Origin: Clostridia bacterium
GTDB lineage: Bacteria; Bacillota; Clostridia; Oscillospirales; Acutalibacteraceae
Direction of reading: 5' to 3'
Assembly (NCBI GenBank): GCA_017454815.1
Contig: JAFTCG010000036.1
Span: 1 to 55,670, forward strand
DNA length: 55,670 nt
The position numbers and the translations under genes were made by a program. Below, in pieces: positions 44,080 to 52,243 of this stretch. Position 1 is the stretch's first letter; every line of letters begins with the position of its first letter. The notes under the pieces were generated by a model. That model did no database searches and was not told the DNA's origin. It saw only the letters and a list, made by a program, of their open reading frames with translations.

Positions 44080-45462
44080 TTAATCCAATTTCTTTATTGA
44101 GTACGAAACAGTGTTTTCTTTCTTCTCTTTCCTCGCCTTGAGGAAGGCTTCCGCCTGCGTCGGGAAAGCGATATATGACAAGACGTCTTCCTCGCTCTCG
44201 GCGAGGTCGCCGATCTCCTCTTTTGCCTTTTCAAATCCGGGCGCGAGGGTGTCGGCATATCTGATCTTCAGGGGAGTTTCATCGCCGAGGATCTGTTTTT
44301 GGACGCCGGCGTTTATTTCGCCGGGGGCTTTGCCGTATTCGCCACGCAGATAGTTGCGTATCTCCTTGGATACGTTCTTGTATCTTTCGCCCGCAAGGAC
44401 GTTTGCCGTTGCCTGAACGCCGACCATCTGGCTCATCGGCGTTACGAGCGGAGGATAGCCGAGATCTTTCCTGACTCTCGGAGTTTCGGCAAGAACTTCG
44501 TCGAGCTTGTCGAGCTTGTTCTGCGCCGTGAGCTGGGCCACAAGGTTGGAGAGCATTCCGCCGGGGACCTGGTAGTTGAGCGCGTCCGTGTCCGTCGCGA
44601 GAACAACGGGGTTGAGCAGACCGCTCTTAAGGACTTCCGCCCTGTAGGGCTTGAAGAAATCGTTGATCTTTTTCAAAGCTTTGTCGTCAAGGTCGACTTC
44701 AAAACCGAGCTGGCGCAAAGAGTAAGCCATGGTCTCCGTCGAAGGCTGTGACGTTCCGCCGGAGAAACAGGAGATCGCAGTGTCGATCACGTCCACGCCC
44801 GCTTCGGCGGCTTTGAGCAGCGTCATCGGGCCGAGGCCTGTTGTGCTGTGGGTGTGGAGGACGATGGGGATCTTTACGTTCTCTTTCAGCGCCTTGATGA
44901 GGTCGTAAGCTTCGCCGGGGCCCATAATGCCCGCCATATCCTTGACGCAGATGGTATCAACGCCCATGTTCTCCATATCCTTTGCGAGCTTAACGTACAA
45001 GTCAAGGTCGTGGATGGGGCTGAGGGTAAAGCAGATCGTTCCGGACGCAATTGCGCCGTTCTTTATCGTTTCGTCAACGGCGACTTCGATATTCCTCGTG
45101 TCGTTGAGCGCGTCGAAGATCCTGATGATGTTGATGCCGTTCTCGACGCTCTTTTTGACGAATTTTCTGACAACGTCGTCGGGATAATGCTTGTATCCCA
45201 GCAGGTTCTGGCCTCTCAGGAGCATCTGGAGCTTTGTGTTCGGGCAGGCCTCTCTGATTTTCCGAAGCCTCTGCCACGGATCCTCGCCCAGGTAGCGAAG
45301 GCAGGAGTCAAAAGTCGCGCCGCCCCAGCACTCCAGGGAGTAGTAGCCCGCTTTGTCGAGCTCGGGCAGGATCTTTTCAAATTTTTCAAACGGCATTCTT
45401 GTTGCGATGAGCGACTGGTTCGCATCGCGCAGAACCGTTTCGGTGAATTGGATTTTGCTCAT
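44080..45462 (-). CDS. oadA: Oxaloacetate decarboxylase alpha / carboxyltransferase subunit
   Basis: A 460-residue carboxyltransferase. It transfers the carboxyl group from oxaloacetate to biotin. The TIM-barrel part has 'TVLRDANQSLIATRM' (metal and substrate Asp), 'ECWGGATFDSCLRYL', 'KDMAGIMGP' with the biotin-accepting Lys region and the metal ligands 'LHTHSTTG'. The C-terminal conserved carboxylase domain runs from about 300. No biotinyl domain is attached. GGAGGG precedes the ATG. It is the first gene of the operon behind a TTGCAA/TATAAT promoter. Similarity to pyruvate carboxylase subunit B leaves the exact acceptor open. Confidence 0.93.
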   Translation of the reverse strand: MSKIQFTETVLRDANQSLIATRMPFEKFEKILPELDKAGYYSLECWGGATFDSCLRYLGEDPWQRLRKIREACPNTKLQMLLRGQNLLGYKHYPDDVVRKFVKKSVENGINIIRIFDALNDTRNIEVAVDETIKNGAIASGTICFTLSPIHDLDLYVKLAKDMENMGVDTICVKDMAGIMGPGEAYDLIKALKENVKIPIVLHTHSTTGLGPMTLLKAAEAGVDVIDTAISCFSGGTSQPSTETMAYSLRQLGFEVDLDDKALKKINDFFKPYRAEVLKSGLLNPVVLATDTDALNYQVPGGMLSNLVAQLTAQNKLDKLDEVLAETPRVRKDLGYPPLVTPMSQMVGVQATANVLAGERYKNVSKEIRNYLRGEYGKAPGEINAGVQKQILGDETPLKIRYADTLAPGFEKAKEEIGDLAESEEDVLSYIAFPTQAEAFLKARKEKKENTVSYSIKKLD

Positions 45463-45532
45463 GGATCATCCCTCCGGATAAGCTTATTTGTACACAAGTG
45501 GGTGTATTGCTTTTACCTATGTAATCATTGTA

Positions 45533-45561
45533 ATTATAATAAATATCGCAGGATTTTGCAA
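45533..45561 (-). promoter_or_regulatory. Promoter for the oad operon
   Basis: Minus-strand TTGCAA (45561-45556) and TATAAT (45538-45533) with a 17-bp spacer, about 70 bp before oadA. Confidence 0.7.
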
Positions 45562-45694
45562 TAGTATGCGCCCAAATTTTACCGTTTTAATAAAAAAGAC
45601 GTTCATTTTAAATGGTAATTTATAAAAACTCCGTCCCCAAAAACTCTTTTTCTCCATATTTTTGCCGAAAAACCTATTTTTCCTTTTTTCCCCA

Positions 45695-45723
45695 TTGACT
45701 TTATTGATCGTTTCATATATAAT
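45695..45723 (+). promoter_or_regulatory. Promoter for the wall-binding repeat protein
   Basis: TTGACT (45695-45700), 17-bp spacer, TATAAT (45718-45723), 41 bp before the start. Confidence 0.75.
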
Positions 45724-45763
45724 AATGACAAATCTATCATTGGTTGAAGAAGGAGAAAAACTT

Positions 45764-47122
45764 ATGAAAAAACGTTTTTTAAAAGTTCTGTCAGCAGTCA
45801 TGGCGTTCGTGCTCATCGTCGGCGCCTCCTGCGCTTATTGCTTCTGCGCCAACGCGCTTGAGACAATCAGCGGCAGCTACGATTATCTTTGCAACTACAT
45901 CGACAAGAACAGCCAGAGCGTTTTCGACGTCTTCAACGGTCTTTGGATCACAAAGAGCACCGACGTCGACAGCGCCTACAAAACCGTCTATGCGGTCATC
46001 ATGAGAAGCCCCGACGATGACGATTCGATCGTTTTCTTCACGGCTTACACCAACGTTGCATCCGATCTCGTTACGGGCTGCGCCCTGAGAGTTACCAAAG
46101 CCGGCAACGAATACGCAGTTTACGTTTCCGACGAAAAAGCGTCCGGCGATTCCTACTCCGGCGAAGCTTCCGTCAAGCCCGCAACCTACACCGACACGTT
46201 GACCTTCACCATCAAGAAGAACGACGTCACCGAAAAGAACACCGACAAGAGCAAGCTGTTCAACAAGCTCTTCCGCGACTCCATGACGATTTGGGAAGAC
46301 CTCCTCAAGGACAAAGCCCACATCAGCCTTTCCAACTTCGGTTTCGCGAGCCTCGGCTATACCCCCATCGACATCTCCGCCAAGTTCGCCGGCCCTGTCA
46401 AGATCAACTCCACTCTCTACTACTACAAGGACGGCAGCGTTGACACGTCCTTCACCGGCATCGCAAAATTCAGCGAAGACGGAAAATGGTATTACTTCAA
46501 CAAGGGCATTCTCGACACGACCTTCGAGGGCGTTGCTCTCAACGATTGGGGCAGATGGTATATCAAGGACGGTACGATCGACTTCACCGCCAACGGAGTT
46601 AAAGCTTTCACCAACCCCGCAAGCTGCTACGTTTTCAAGAACGGTAAAGTCAATACCGGCGCAACAGGTCTCTACAAGTACAACAACACCTGGTATTATT
46701 TCACCAAGGGCTGCCTCGACACCAAATACGTCGGCATGGCGAAGAACGACTACGGCTGGTGGTACGTCAAGAACGGCACCATCGACTTCAACTACACCGG
46801 CATGGCGAAGAACGACTACGGCTGGTGGTACATGAAGAACGGTAAGCTCGACAAAACCTACACCGGCATGGCGAAGAACGACTACGGCTGGTGGTACATG
46901 AAGAACGGTAAGCTCGACAAGACCTACACAGGCCTCGCCAAGAACCAGTATGGCTGGTGGTACATGAAGAACGGCAAGCTCGACAAGACCTACAAAGGTC
47001 TTGCCAAGAACCAGTACGGCTGGTGGTACGTCAAGAACGGCACCATCGACACTTCCTACAACGGCAAAGCTTCCAACCAGTACGGAACCTGGAACGTCAA
47101 GAACGGCAAAGTCGTATCATAA
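45764..47122 (+). CDS. Secreted protein with cell-wall-binding repeats
   Basis: A 452-residue exported protein. The signal peptide (about residues 1-33) is followed by an unrecognised domain (about 35-205) and then about eleven aromatic repeats. These begin with degenerate copies and end with five near-perfect 22-residue units of the type 'AKNDYGWWYMKNGKLDKTYTGM'. Such units are choline/cell-wall-binding (CW_binding) repeats that attach proteins to wall polymers. ATG 45764 follows AAGGAG. The repeats are almost identical at the DNA level (66-bp period), so copy number may vary. The N-terminal domain should define the role. Confidence 0.88.
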   Translation: MKKRFLKVLSAVMAFVLIVGASCAYCFCANALETISGSYDYLCNYIDKNSQSVFDVFNGLWITKSTDVDSAYKTVYAVIMRSPDDDDSIVFFTAYTNVASDLVTGCALRVTKAGNEYAVYVSDEKASGDSYSGEASVKPATYTDTLTFTIKKNDVTEKNTDKSKLFNKLFRDSMTIWEDLLKDKAHISLSNFGFASLGYTPIDISAKFAGPVKINSTLYYYKDGSVDTSFTGIAKFSEDGKWYYFNKGILDTTFEGVALNDWGRWYIKDGTIDFTANGVKAFTNPASCYVFKNGKVNTGATGLYKYNNTWYYFTKGCLDTKYVGMAKNDYGWWYVKNGTIDFNYTGMAKNDYGWWYMKNGKLDKTYTGMAKNDYGWWYMKNGKLDKTYTGLAKNQYGWWYMKNGKLDKTYKGLAKNQYGWWYVKNGTIDTSYNGKASNQYGTWNVKNGKVVS

Positions 47123-47213
47123 AAGGGCTGTCGCATTCAGCAAACTTGGGTAGCACCCATCGGCAATATAAGCAAGCATGACGCTTGACCCATGCCGAAA
47201 ATAAATGAAAAGT

Positions 47214-47259
47214 AAAATGGATGATCGTATGTTATTTCAACTGCGATCATCCATTTTTT
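47214..47259 (+). terminator. Terminator of the conserved-loop hairpin family, copy 3
   Basis: Perfect 14-bp stem (47214-47227 with 47244-47257) around a 16-base loop, with T residues after it. It is related to the copies at 16049 and 35621. Confidence 0.85.
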
Positions 47260-47314
47260 GTTTTATCTGAAAAAACAGTGCTATATTAAACAACTTGATT
47301 CGACAGCGTCGCGT

Positions 47315-48967
47315 TCAGTCAAGGACTTCATCGAAGGTAAGGATCGTTTTGAAGGTATCCTCGTCGACTTTCATCCTGAACTCGCCGCCCTGCAGCTTTG
47401 TGAGCTCTTTGATAATCGAGATGCCAAGGCCGTTTCCTTCCGTCGTCCTGGAGACGTCGCCCCTGACGAATCTTTCTTCCAGATCCTCGGCGGAGAAGCT
47501 CTGGACTTTGTCCGTGACATTTTCGATGCTTATGACAATCTTTTGGTCCGGCGCTCTTTTAACTATGAGGATGACATTCGTGTTTTCCATGGCGTATTTG
47601 GAGATGTTGCTGACGATGTTGTCGAAGATCCTCCAGAGGTTTGCGCCGTCCGCCATGATGTAGACGTCGTCCTCGATGATGTTCTTGACGACGTAGAGGT
47701 TTCGTCTCGAAAACTTTTCTTCGCATTCATCGAGCACCTGCGCCATGAAGATGTTGAGGTTGAGTTTTTCGGGGTTGTTGGCGATCGTGCGGGAGCTGAT
47801 GAGGGAGATGTCGATGAGATTCTGGAGAAGATTTGTGAGCCTGCCGGACTGCTTTTTGATGATTTCGTTGTAGTTTTTAAGCTCTTCCTCGGTGCATTTT
47901 CCCGAGCAGATGATGTCCGAATAGTTTATGATGGACGTGAGCGGGCTTTTGATGTCGTGGGAGACGTTTGTGATCAGCTCGTTGCGCAATGTTACGTTCC
48001 TGTTCTTTTCCTCGAGCGCTTTGATACGTTCTTCGTTCATCTGGATGAATTCGTTGTTGATCTCCTTGAAGTCGCCAAAGAGGATGCGCGAGTCAACGTT
48101 GGAGTCGACGTTGGAGTCAAGACTGCTGACGATCATGGCGCCGTTTTCCCTCAGACGGTTGAAATTGATCGTGAAGAAGAGGAACAGCAACCCGATGATG
48201 AACGCAACGAGGATCAGCAGCGCCGATAGGAGCACCACGTTCCTCGACGTTTTGACGTCGCCGGACGAGTATGAGTTGATGAAATTCAGGGCAACGACGA
48301 CAATGTCGATCATAACGAAAACGAGAGCGATGATGAAGAATTTTGTCATAAACAAGGTGCTGCCCTGCTTTTCTTTGCCATTATCCGGGTCCTCATTGTC
48401 GTCCTTTTTCTTGCGAAACAGCTTGCAGATCACAGTGTTTTGGAAAAGGCTGCCGCCCTTCGTCCTGACGGCAACGGAGTCGAAGTATACGAGCAGCAGC
48501 AGAAAAGCGATCGTGATCGTGATATATGCGATCAGGTTGATGAGCGTCAGGTCGCCGTTGTTCCCGCCCGACGACTGAGCCGAACTCGCAAGAAGAATCA
48601 TCGAAAGGTCAAAAGCTATCAGGAACGCCATGATCATAGAAAACACGTCGAACGGGATCCTGTCGATTATTTTGAGTTTGTCCGGGTCGTAATCGGCGTT
48701 GGCCATGATCGTCGCGAGGACAAACATCGTGAAAACAAGGCTCACAACAAGCAGCCCTATGGCAGGGTAGCGCAGAATAAGCGCGACCTTCGCCGGGATC
48801 GAGCCGACCATATCGCTCTCATTGACTTTCGCGGCGACGAGATCGTAGCCGCCGAAGTTGTGGAGATATACCACCATCAGCGCCGAGCCGGTCGCTATCA
48901 TGGACGAGAGAACGTAAATCACTGCGGCGATGACCTTGTCCGTAGTCGTTTTCAGAGTTATGTTCAA
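47315..48967 (-). CDS. Membrane sensor histidine kinase
   Basis: A 550-residue kinase. The N-terminal half has about six hydrophobic helices (from about residue 10 to 275) and no sizeable extracellular domain, suggesting sensing within the membrane. The HisKA motif 'LITNVSHDIKSPLTSIINYSD' carries the phosphoacceptor His (about residue 340). The ATPase domain shows the N-box region 'RIFDNIVSNISKYA' and the G-box 'TEGNGLGISIIKELTKLQGG'. The start is a TTG 2 bp after the regulator's stop; a canonical ATG further in would cut the first helix. Co-transcribed with the response regulator. Confidence 0.93.
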   Translation of the reverse strand: MNITLKTTTDKVIAAVIYVLSSMIATGSALMVVYLHNFGGYDLVAAKVNESDMVGSIPAKVALILRYPAIGLLVVSLVFTMFVLATIMANADYDPDKLKIIDRIPFDVFSMIMAFLIAFDLSMILLASSAQSSGGNNGDLTLINLIAYITITIAFLLLLVYFDSVAVRTKGGSLFQNTVICKLFRKKKDDNEDPDNGKEKQGSTLFMTKFFIIALVFVMIDIVVVALNFINSYSSGDVKTSRNVVLLSALLILVAFIIGLLFLFFTINFNRLRENGAMIVSSLDSNVDSNVDSRILFGDFKEINNEFIQMNEERIKALEEKNRNVTLRNELITNVSHDIKSPLTSIINYSDIICSGKCTEEELKNYNEIIKKQSGRLTNLLQNLIDISLISSRTIANNPEKLNLNIFMAQVLDECEEKFSRRNLYVVKNIIEDDVYIMADGANLWRIFDNIVSNISKYAMENTNVILIVKRAPDQKIVISIENVTDKVQSFSAEDLEERFVRGDVSRTTEGNGLGISIIKELTKLQGGEFRMKVDEDTFKTILTFDEVLD

Positions 48968-48969
48968 AA

Positions 48970-49728
48970 TCAGCCCAGCCTTTCCATCTTATAGCCGTGT
49001 CCGAAAACAGAGACGATATATCTCGGGTTTGCGGGGTCGATCTCGATTTTCTGGCGGATATGCCTGATGTGGACAAGCACGGTGTTCTCGTTTCCGTAGG
49101 GATCCTCGTCCCACGCCTTGCGATAGAGCTCCTTCGGGGACATGACGACGCCTGCGTTTTGGACGAATACCTTTAAAATAGAATACTCCGTCGGGGTCAG
49201 GTCGACCGGCGTGCCGTTGACTTCTACTCGTTTTGCGTCGTCATAGATGATGATGGGACCGTTGCGAAAGACGCCGTGTTCGCCGTGTTCGCCGTGTTCG
49301 CCGTGTTCGTCGTGTTCGCCGTGTTCGTCGTGTTCGTCGTGTTTACCGATCATCTCCAGTAGCTTCTCAACCCTAAGAAGAAGCTCGGGCGCATAGAATG
49401 GCTTTACGATGTAGTCGTTTGCGCCGGCTTTGAGCCCGAGAACTCTTTCGTCGGGTTCGCCCTTTGCGGTGACGATCAAAATGGGGATGTTGTATCCGGC
49501 GCTTCTTATCTCCATCGTGGCTTCGACGCCGTCCATTTCCGGCATCATGACGTCCATGATCACAAGGTCAATCCCGCCGCCCTTTACGATTTCAAGAGCT
49601 TCCCTTCCGTTTGAAGCGGTGACGACGTTGTAACCCTCCACGCGCAGGATTAGTTTTATTGAATTGACGATGTCAATATCGTCGTCGCAAGCCAGAATGG
49701 TTATCTTTTCTTTATCAATTTTGTTCAT
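48970..49728 (-). CDS. OmpR-family response regulator with (HDE/HGE)n linker
   Basis: A 252-residue regulator. The receiver domain (about residues 6-120) contains the acidic pair 'ACDDDIDIV', the phosphoacceptor Asp in 'LVIMDVMMPEMDG', 'LIVTAKGEPDE' and the Lys in 'DYIVKPF'. The winged-helix domain (about 150-252) ends in 'IRQKIEIDPANPRYIVSVFGHGYK'. Between them lies an unusual run of eight His-acidic triplets (HDE, HGE), encoded by a 9-bp tandem repeat at 49276-49347. ATG 49728 is used; a TTG nine codons upstream is an alternative. First gene of the two-component operon. Confidence 0.95.
   Translation of the reverse strand: MNKIDKEKITILACDDDIDIVNSIKLILRVEGYNVVTASNGREALEIVKGGGIDLVIMDVMMPEMDGVEATMEIRSAGYNIPILIVTAKGEPDERVLGLKAGANDYIVKPFYAPELLLRVEKLLEMIGKHDEHDEHGEHDEHGEHGEHGEHGVFRNGPIIIYDDAKRVEVNGTPVDLTPTEYSILKVFVQNAGVVMSPKELYRKAWDEDPYGNENTVLVHIRHIRQKIEIDPANPRYIVSVFGHGYKMERLG
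49276..49347 (-). repeat. 9-bp tandem repeat inside the response regulator gene
   Basis: Eight consecutive 9-bp units; on the plus strand seven read GTGTTCGCC or GTGTTCGTC and the eighth is diverged (GTGTTTACC). Because the period is a multiple of three, gain or loss of units keeps the reading frame. Confidence 0.95.
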
Positions 49729-49758
49729 TTTCTTTCCAACTCCTTTCTTATGCAAACA

Positions 49759-49787
49759 ATTATATAATGAAAATAGGATTATAACAA
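49759..49787 (-). promoter_or_regulatory. Promoter for the two-component operon
   Basis: Minus-strand TTGTTA (49787-49782) and TATAAT (49764-49759) with a 17-bp spacer. Confidence 0.65.
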
Positions 49788-49978
49788 TAGCTTTTAACGA
49801 AAATTATGCGTATGTTAAGCAAATCTTAATAAGTTTTCGATCAGTTGTGACGCTATCGGCGGTCTTGGAGCGGCAGTTTGCCCGTTTTGGCGCAAAAAAG
49901 CGGCTTTCGTGACGATTTTCGCCGAAAATCATAATAATTCATAATAATTCATTAATCAAACATTAATGCGTTGTGTAG

Positions 49979-50007
49979 TTGTTTGTTAAGATTTCGGGAG
50001 GTATAAT
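49979..50007 (+). promoter_or_regulatory. Promoter for the small zinc-ribbon gene
   Basis: TTGTTT (49979-49984), 17-bp spacer, TATAAT (50002-50007). Confidence 0.6.
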
Positions 50008-50066
50008 GTACATGTAGTTCGGGGGTAGCCGAACAAAATCAAAAAATTGAGTTGGAGGAAAAAACA

Positions 50067-50252
50067 ATGACAAGGAAAGCTTCTAAAATCAAAAATTGCG
50101 CAAGGGTAGAATATGTTAAAGTATGTCCGTACTGCGGAAAAGTTTTCAAGGTCGAATATCCTTACATGAGCTACATGGCATACGTCGACGCAAAGGACAC
50201 AGTCAACGCTTACATCAGCTCCCACAAATCATTCTGCGGCGCAAACGCCTGA
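50067..50252 (+). CDS. 61-residue zinc-ribbon-like protein
   Basis: A small basic protein, not recognised as a named family. It contains 'VCPYCGKVFKVEYPYMSYMAY' with a C-x-x-C pair near residues 20-23 and a His and Cys near the end ('SSHKSFCGAN'), enough for one zinc site. The central part is rich in Tyr. The ATG at 50067 is preceded by a strong GGAGG ribosome site and a sigma-A promoter, so expression is probably substantial. It stands between the two-component operon and a leucine-rich-repeat gene with its own promoter. Function unknown. Confidence 0.7.
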   Translation: MTRKASKIKNCARVEYVKVCPYCGKVFKVEYPYMSYMAYVDAKDTVNAYISSHKSFCGANA

Positions 50253-50268
50253 AAATGTGAAAAAACAC

Positions 50269-50297
50269 TTGCAAAGCAAAGCCAAATAATATATAAT
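50269..50297 (+). promoter_or_regulatory. Promoter for the leucine-rich-repeat gene
   Basis: TTGCAA (50269-50274), 17-bp spacer, TATAAT (50292-50297), 36 bp before the start. Confidence 0.65.
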
Positions 50298-50333
50298 TCT
50301 ACAGTATAGATCTTTGTTTTGGAGTGGGGATAA

Positions 50334-51137
50334 ATGGGAAAAGAGAAAAAATCATCCGGGCTCGGAGCGGTCGCAGTTGTGATCGTCATCGTAGCGCTTT
50401 TGGCGGTGGGAACGGTCTTGTTTTTCGAGATGAATAAGGCGAACGACGTTCCGACCGTGGAGATCGCCAAGCAAACGCAAGCGACCGAGCAACAGACCGA
50501 GGAAAAGACCAACGCCCCGACCGCAACGGGAAAATGCGGCGACAACGCCTTCTACAGCTACGACAGCGGCGAAAAAACCGTGACCATCACCGGGTCCGGC
50601 GCGCTTTGGGACGCGGGCGACATTTCGTTGGACTTTTGGGACGAGTTCGGCTCGTCCGTCAGGACGGTAAAAATCTTGTCCGGCATCACTTACATCGGAG
50701 CCTATTCGCTCGAAGGGCTCAACATGGCGCAGGAGATCTATATCCCCGATACCGTTGAAGTGATCGAAACCCAGATGGGCGGAACCGCTCTCTCGTGGAG
50801 CAGTGACCTCAAAAAGATCGTTGTGGACGAAAACAACAAAAACTACTCCGCCGACAAAAACGGCGCGCTCTACAACAAGGACAAAACCCAGATCGTTCAG
50901 TATCCCCTCGGAAACGACTCCAAAGCATTTGAAATGCCACAAACCGTCAAAACCGTAGGCATCGCCGCCTTCGCGGACTGCGTAAACCTTGAGAGCGTGA
51001 CGATCCGCGAAACGGTTGAAGAATTCGGTCCGGACGCATTCATGGGATGCTCCGAAAAACTGATCATCAGGTGCGTTGCAGAGAGCACCGCGCAGGAATA
51101 TGCCGAGGAAAACTCAATTGAATACGAACTGATTTGA
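50334..51137 (+). CDS. Membrane-anchored leucine-rich-repeat (BspA-like) protein
   Basis: A 267-residue protein with one membrane helix (about residues 10-32), a Thr/Gln-rich stalk (about 38-66) and BspA-type (LRR_5) repeats. Visible units include 'VRTVKILSGITYIGAYSLEGLN', 'AQEIYIPDTVEVIE', 'TVKTVGIAAFADCVNLESVTIRETVEEFGPDAFMGC'. These repeats form a curved solenoid used in adhesion or protein binding. A GGAGTGGGG ribosome site precedes the ATG. The stalk suggests extracellular display from the membrane. The ligand is unknown. Confidence 0.85.
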   Translation: MGKEKKSSGLGAVAVVIVIVALLAVGTVLFFEMNKANDVPTVEIAKQTQATEQQTEEKTNAPTATGKCGDNAFYSYDSGEKTVTITGSGALWDAGDISLDFWDEFGSSVRTVKILSGITYIGAYSLEGLNMAQEIYIPDTVEVIETQMGGTALSWSSDLKKIVVDENNKNYSADKNGALYNKDKTQIVQYPLGNDSKAFEMPQTVKTVGIAAFADCVNLESVTIRETVEEFGPDAFMGCSEKLIIRCVAESTAQEYAEENSIEYELI

Positions 51138-51272
51138 TTGATTTGAACTTTAAAATTGTTAGACAACTTACATTTTTGTTATATTGGAAATAAACAGACT
51201 TCGGGGAACGACCTCCGGGAGCCTGTTTTCCTGTTATAGACACTGCTTTTTACCGTGTTGTCGCCGCAGGAC

Positions 51273-51301
51273 TTGAAAAATTGCCCGAAAAGAGTTATAA
51301 T
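51273..51301 (+). promoter_or_regulatory. Promoter for coaX
   Basis: TTGAAA (51273-51278), 17-bp spacer, TATAAT (51296-51301). The leader (about 70 bases) can form stems CCGT/ACGG and GCGC/GCGC. Confidence 0.7.
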
Positions 51302-51378
51302 ATAAAAACAGACGCCGTCGGTGCAAAAGCGCGCTGATGCGCCGCAACGGTGAAAACATGATCGAAGGTCGGATAACC

Positions 51379-52149
51379 ATGATTTTGGCGATAGATATTG
51401 GCAACACAAACGTGACTATCGGCGCGTTTGAAGGGGAAGAATGCATCTTTGTCAGCAGGCTTTTTACCGATAAATCCAAAACCGCGGACGAGTACGCCTG
51501 CGATTTTTGCAACATCTTTGCCCTCAACAACGTGAAGGGCAGCGTTTTTTCCGGCTGCGTCATCTCCAACGTCGTGCCCGAGATTGCCTCTGCGGTCGAA
51601 GAAGCCTGCGAAAAGGTGACGGGCAAAACTCCTGTTGTCCTCGGTCCGGGGGTGAAAACGGGGCTGAACATCCTCAGCGACGACCCTGCACAGCTCGGCG
51701 CAGACATCGTCGCCGGCTGCGTTGCGGCGAAGGAGAAATATCCCGTCCCCTCGATCGTGATCGACCTGGGAACGGCGACCAAGATCACCGCGCTGGACAA
51801 AAACGGCAGCTTCGTCGGAACGGTCATCAGCTGCGGAGTCAGGGTCGCGCTCGACGCTCTCGCCGGAAACGCTTCGCTCCTGACGAGCGTTAAGCTCAAA
51901 GCCCCAAAGCACGTCATCGGAAAAAACACGATAGACTGCATGCAGTCCGGCGCAGTTTACGGCACTGCCGCGATGCTCGACGGCATGATAGAACGCTTTG
52001 AGGACGAGCTCGATGAGCCGGTCAAAGCTATCGTCGCGACGGGCGGTTACGCAAAAAATATCGTCTCCAACTGCAAAAATGAGGTCACATACGACCCGAC
52101 GCTCGTGCTCGACGGCCTGAGGATGATCTACGAAAAGAATAAGAAATAA
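51379..52149 (+). CDS. coaX: Type III pantothenate kinase
   Basis: First enzyme of coenzyme A synthesis, phosphorylating pantothenate; the type III form is not feedback-inhibited by CoA. The 256-residue ASKHA-fold protein has phosphate-1 motif 'LAIDIGNTNVTIG', 'GLNILSDDPAQLGADIVAG', phosphate-2 motif 'VIDLGTATKIT' and adenosine motif 'VATGGYAK'. ATG 51379 (protein start 'MILAIDIGN') is chosen; a weaker AAGG lies upstream and in-frame ATGs at 51358 and earlier are alternatives. Two membrane S components follow, possibly for its substrate pantothenate. Confidence 0.94.
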   Translation: MILAIDIGNTNVTIGAFEGEECIFVSRLFTDKSKTADEYACDFCNIFALNNVKGSVFSGCVISNVVPEIASAVEEACEKVTGKTPVVLGPGVKTGLNILSDDPAQLGADIVAGCVAAKEKYPVPSIVIDLGTATKITALDKNGSFVGTVISCGVRVALDALAGNASLLTSVKLKAPKHVIGKNTIDCMQSGAVYGTAAMLDGMIERFEDELDEPVKAIVATGGYAKNIVSNCKNEVTYDPTLVLDGLRMIYEKNKK

Positions 52150-52243
52150 CCACAACAGCTTTAAACAACAGAATATATATTAGTTTTGTTTAAAATTTTG
52201 CGCTACATCCCGCACGGGAGCAGCAGCAAGGAGGATAAATAAA

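Larger units (their letters stand above)
45463..45763. other. Divergent intergenic region, oad operon and wall-binding protein
   Basis: A 301-bp AT-rich stretch carrying the minus-strand oad promoter (45533-45561) and the plus-strand promoter at 45695-45723. No further gene or clear operator was found. Confidence 0.6.
49729..50066. other. Divergent intergenic region with possible operator
   Basis: 338 bp between the regulator and the 61-residue protein gene. Besides a promoter in each direction it holds the inverted repeat TTAAGCAAATCTTAA (near 49813-49827) and a direct AT-rich repeat (ATAATAATTC, twice, near 49931-49950). The inverted repeat is a candidate regulator site; this is speculative. 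Confidence 0.4.

Noticed and set aside
47258..48229. A 323-codon plus-strand reading frame opposite the histidine kinase
   Set aside because: The kinase motifs on the other strand are complete; the antisense frame has an acidic, low-complexity composition typical of shadow frames.
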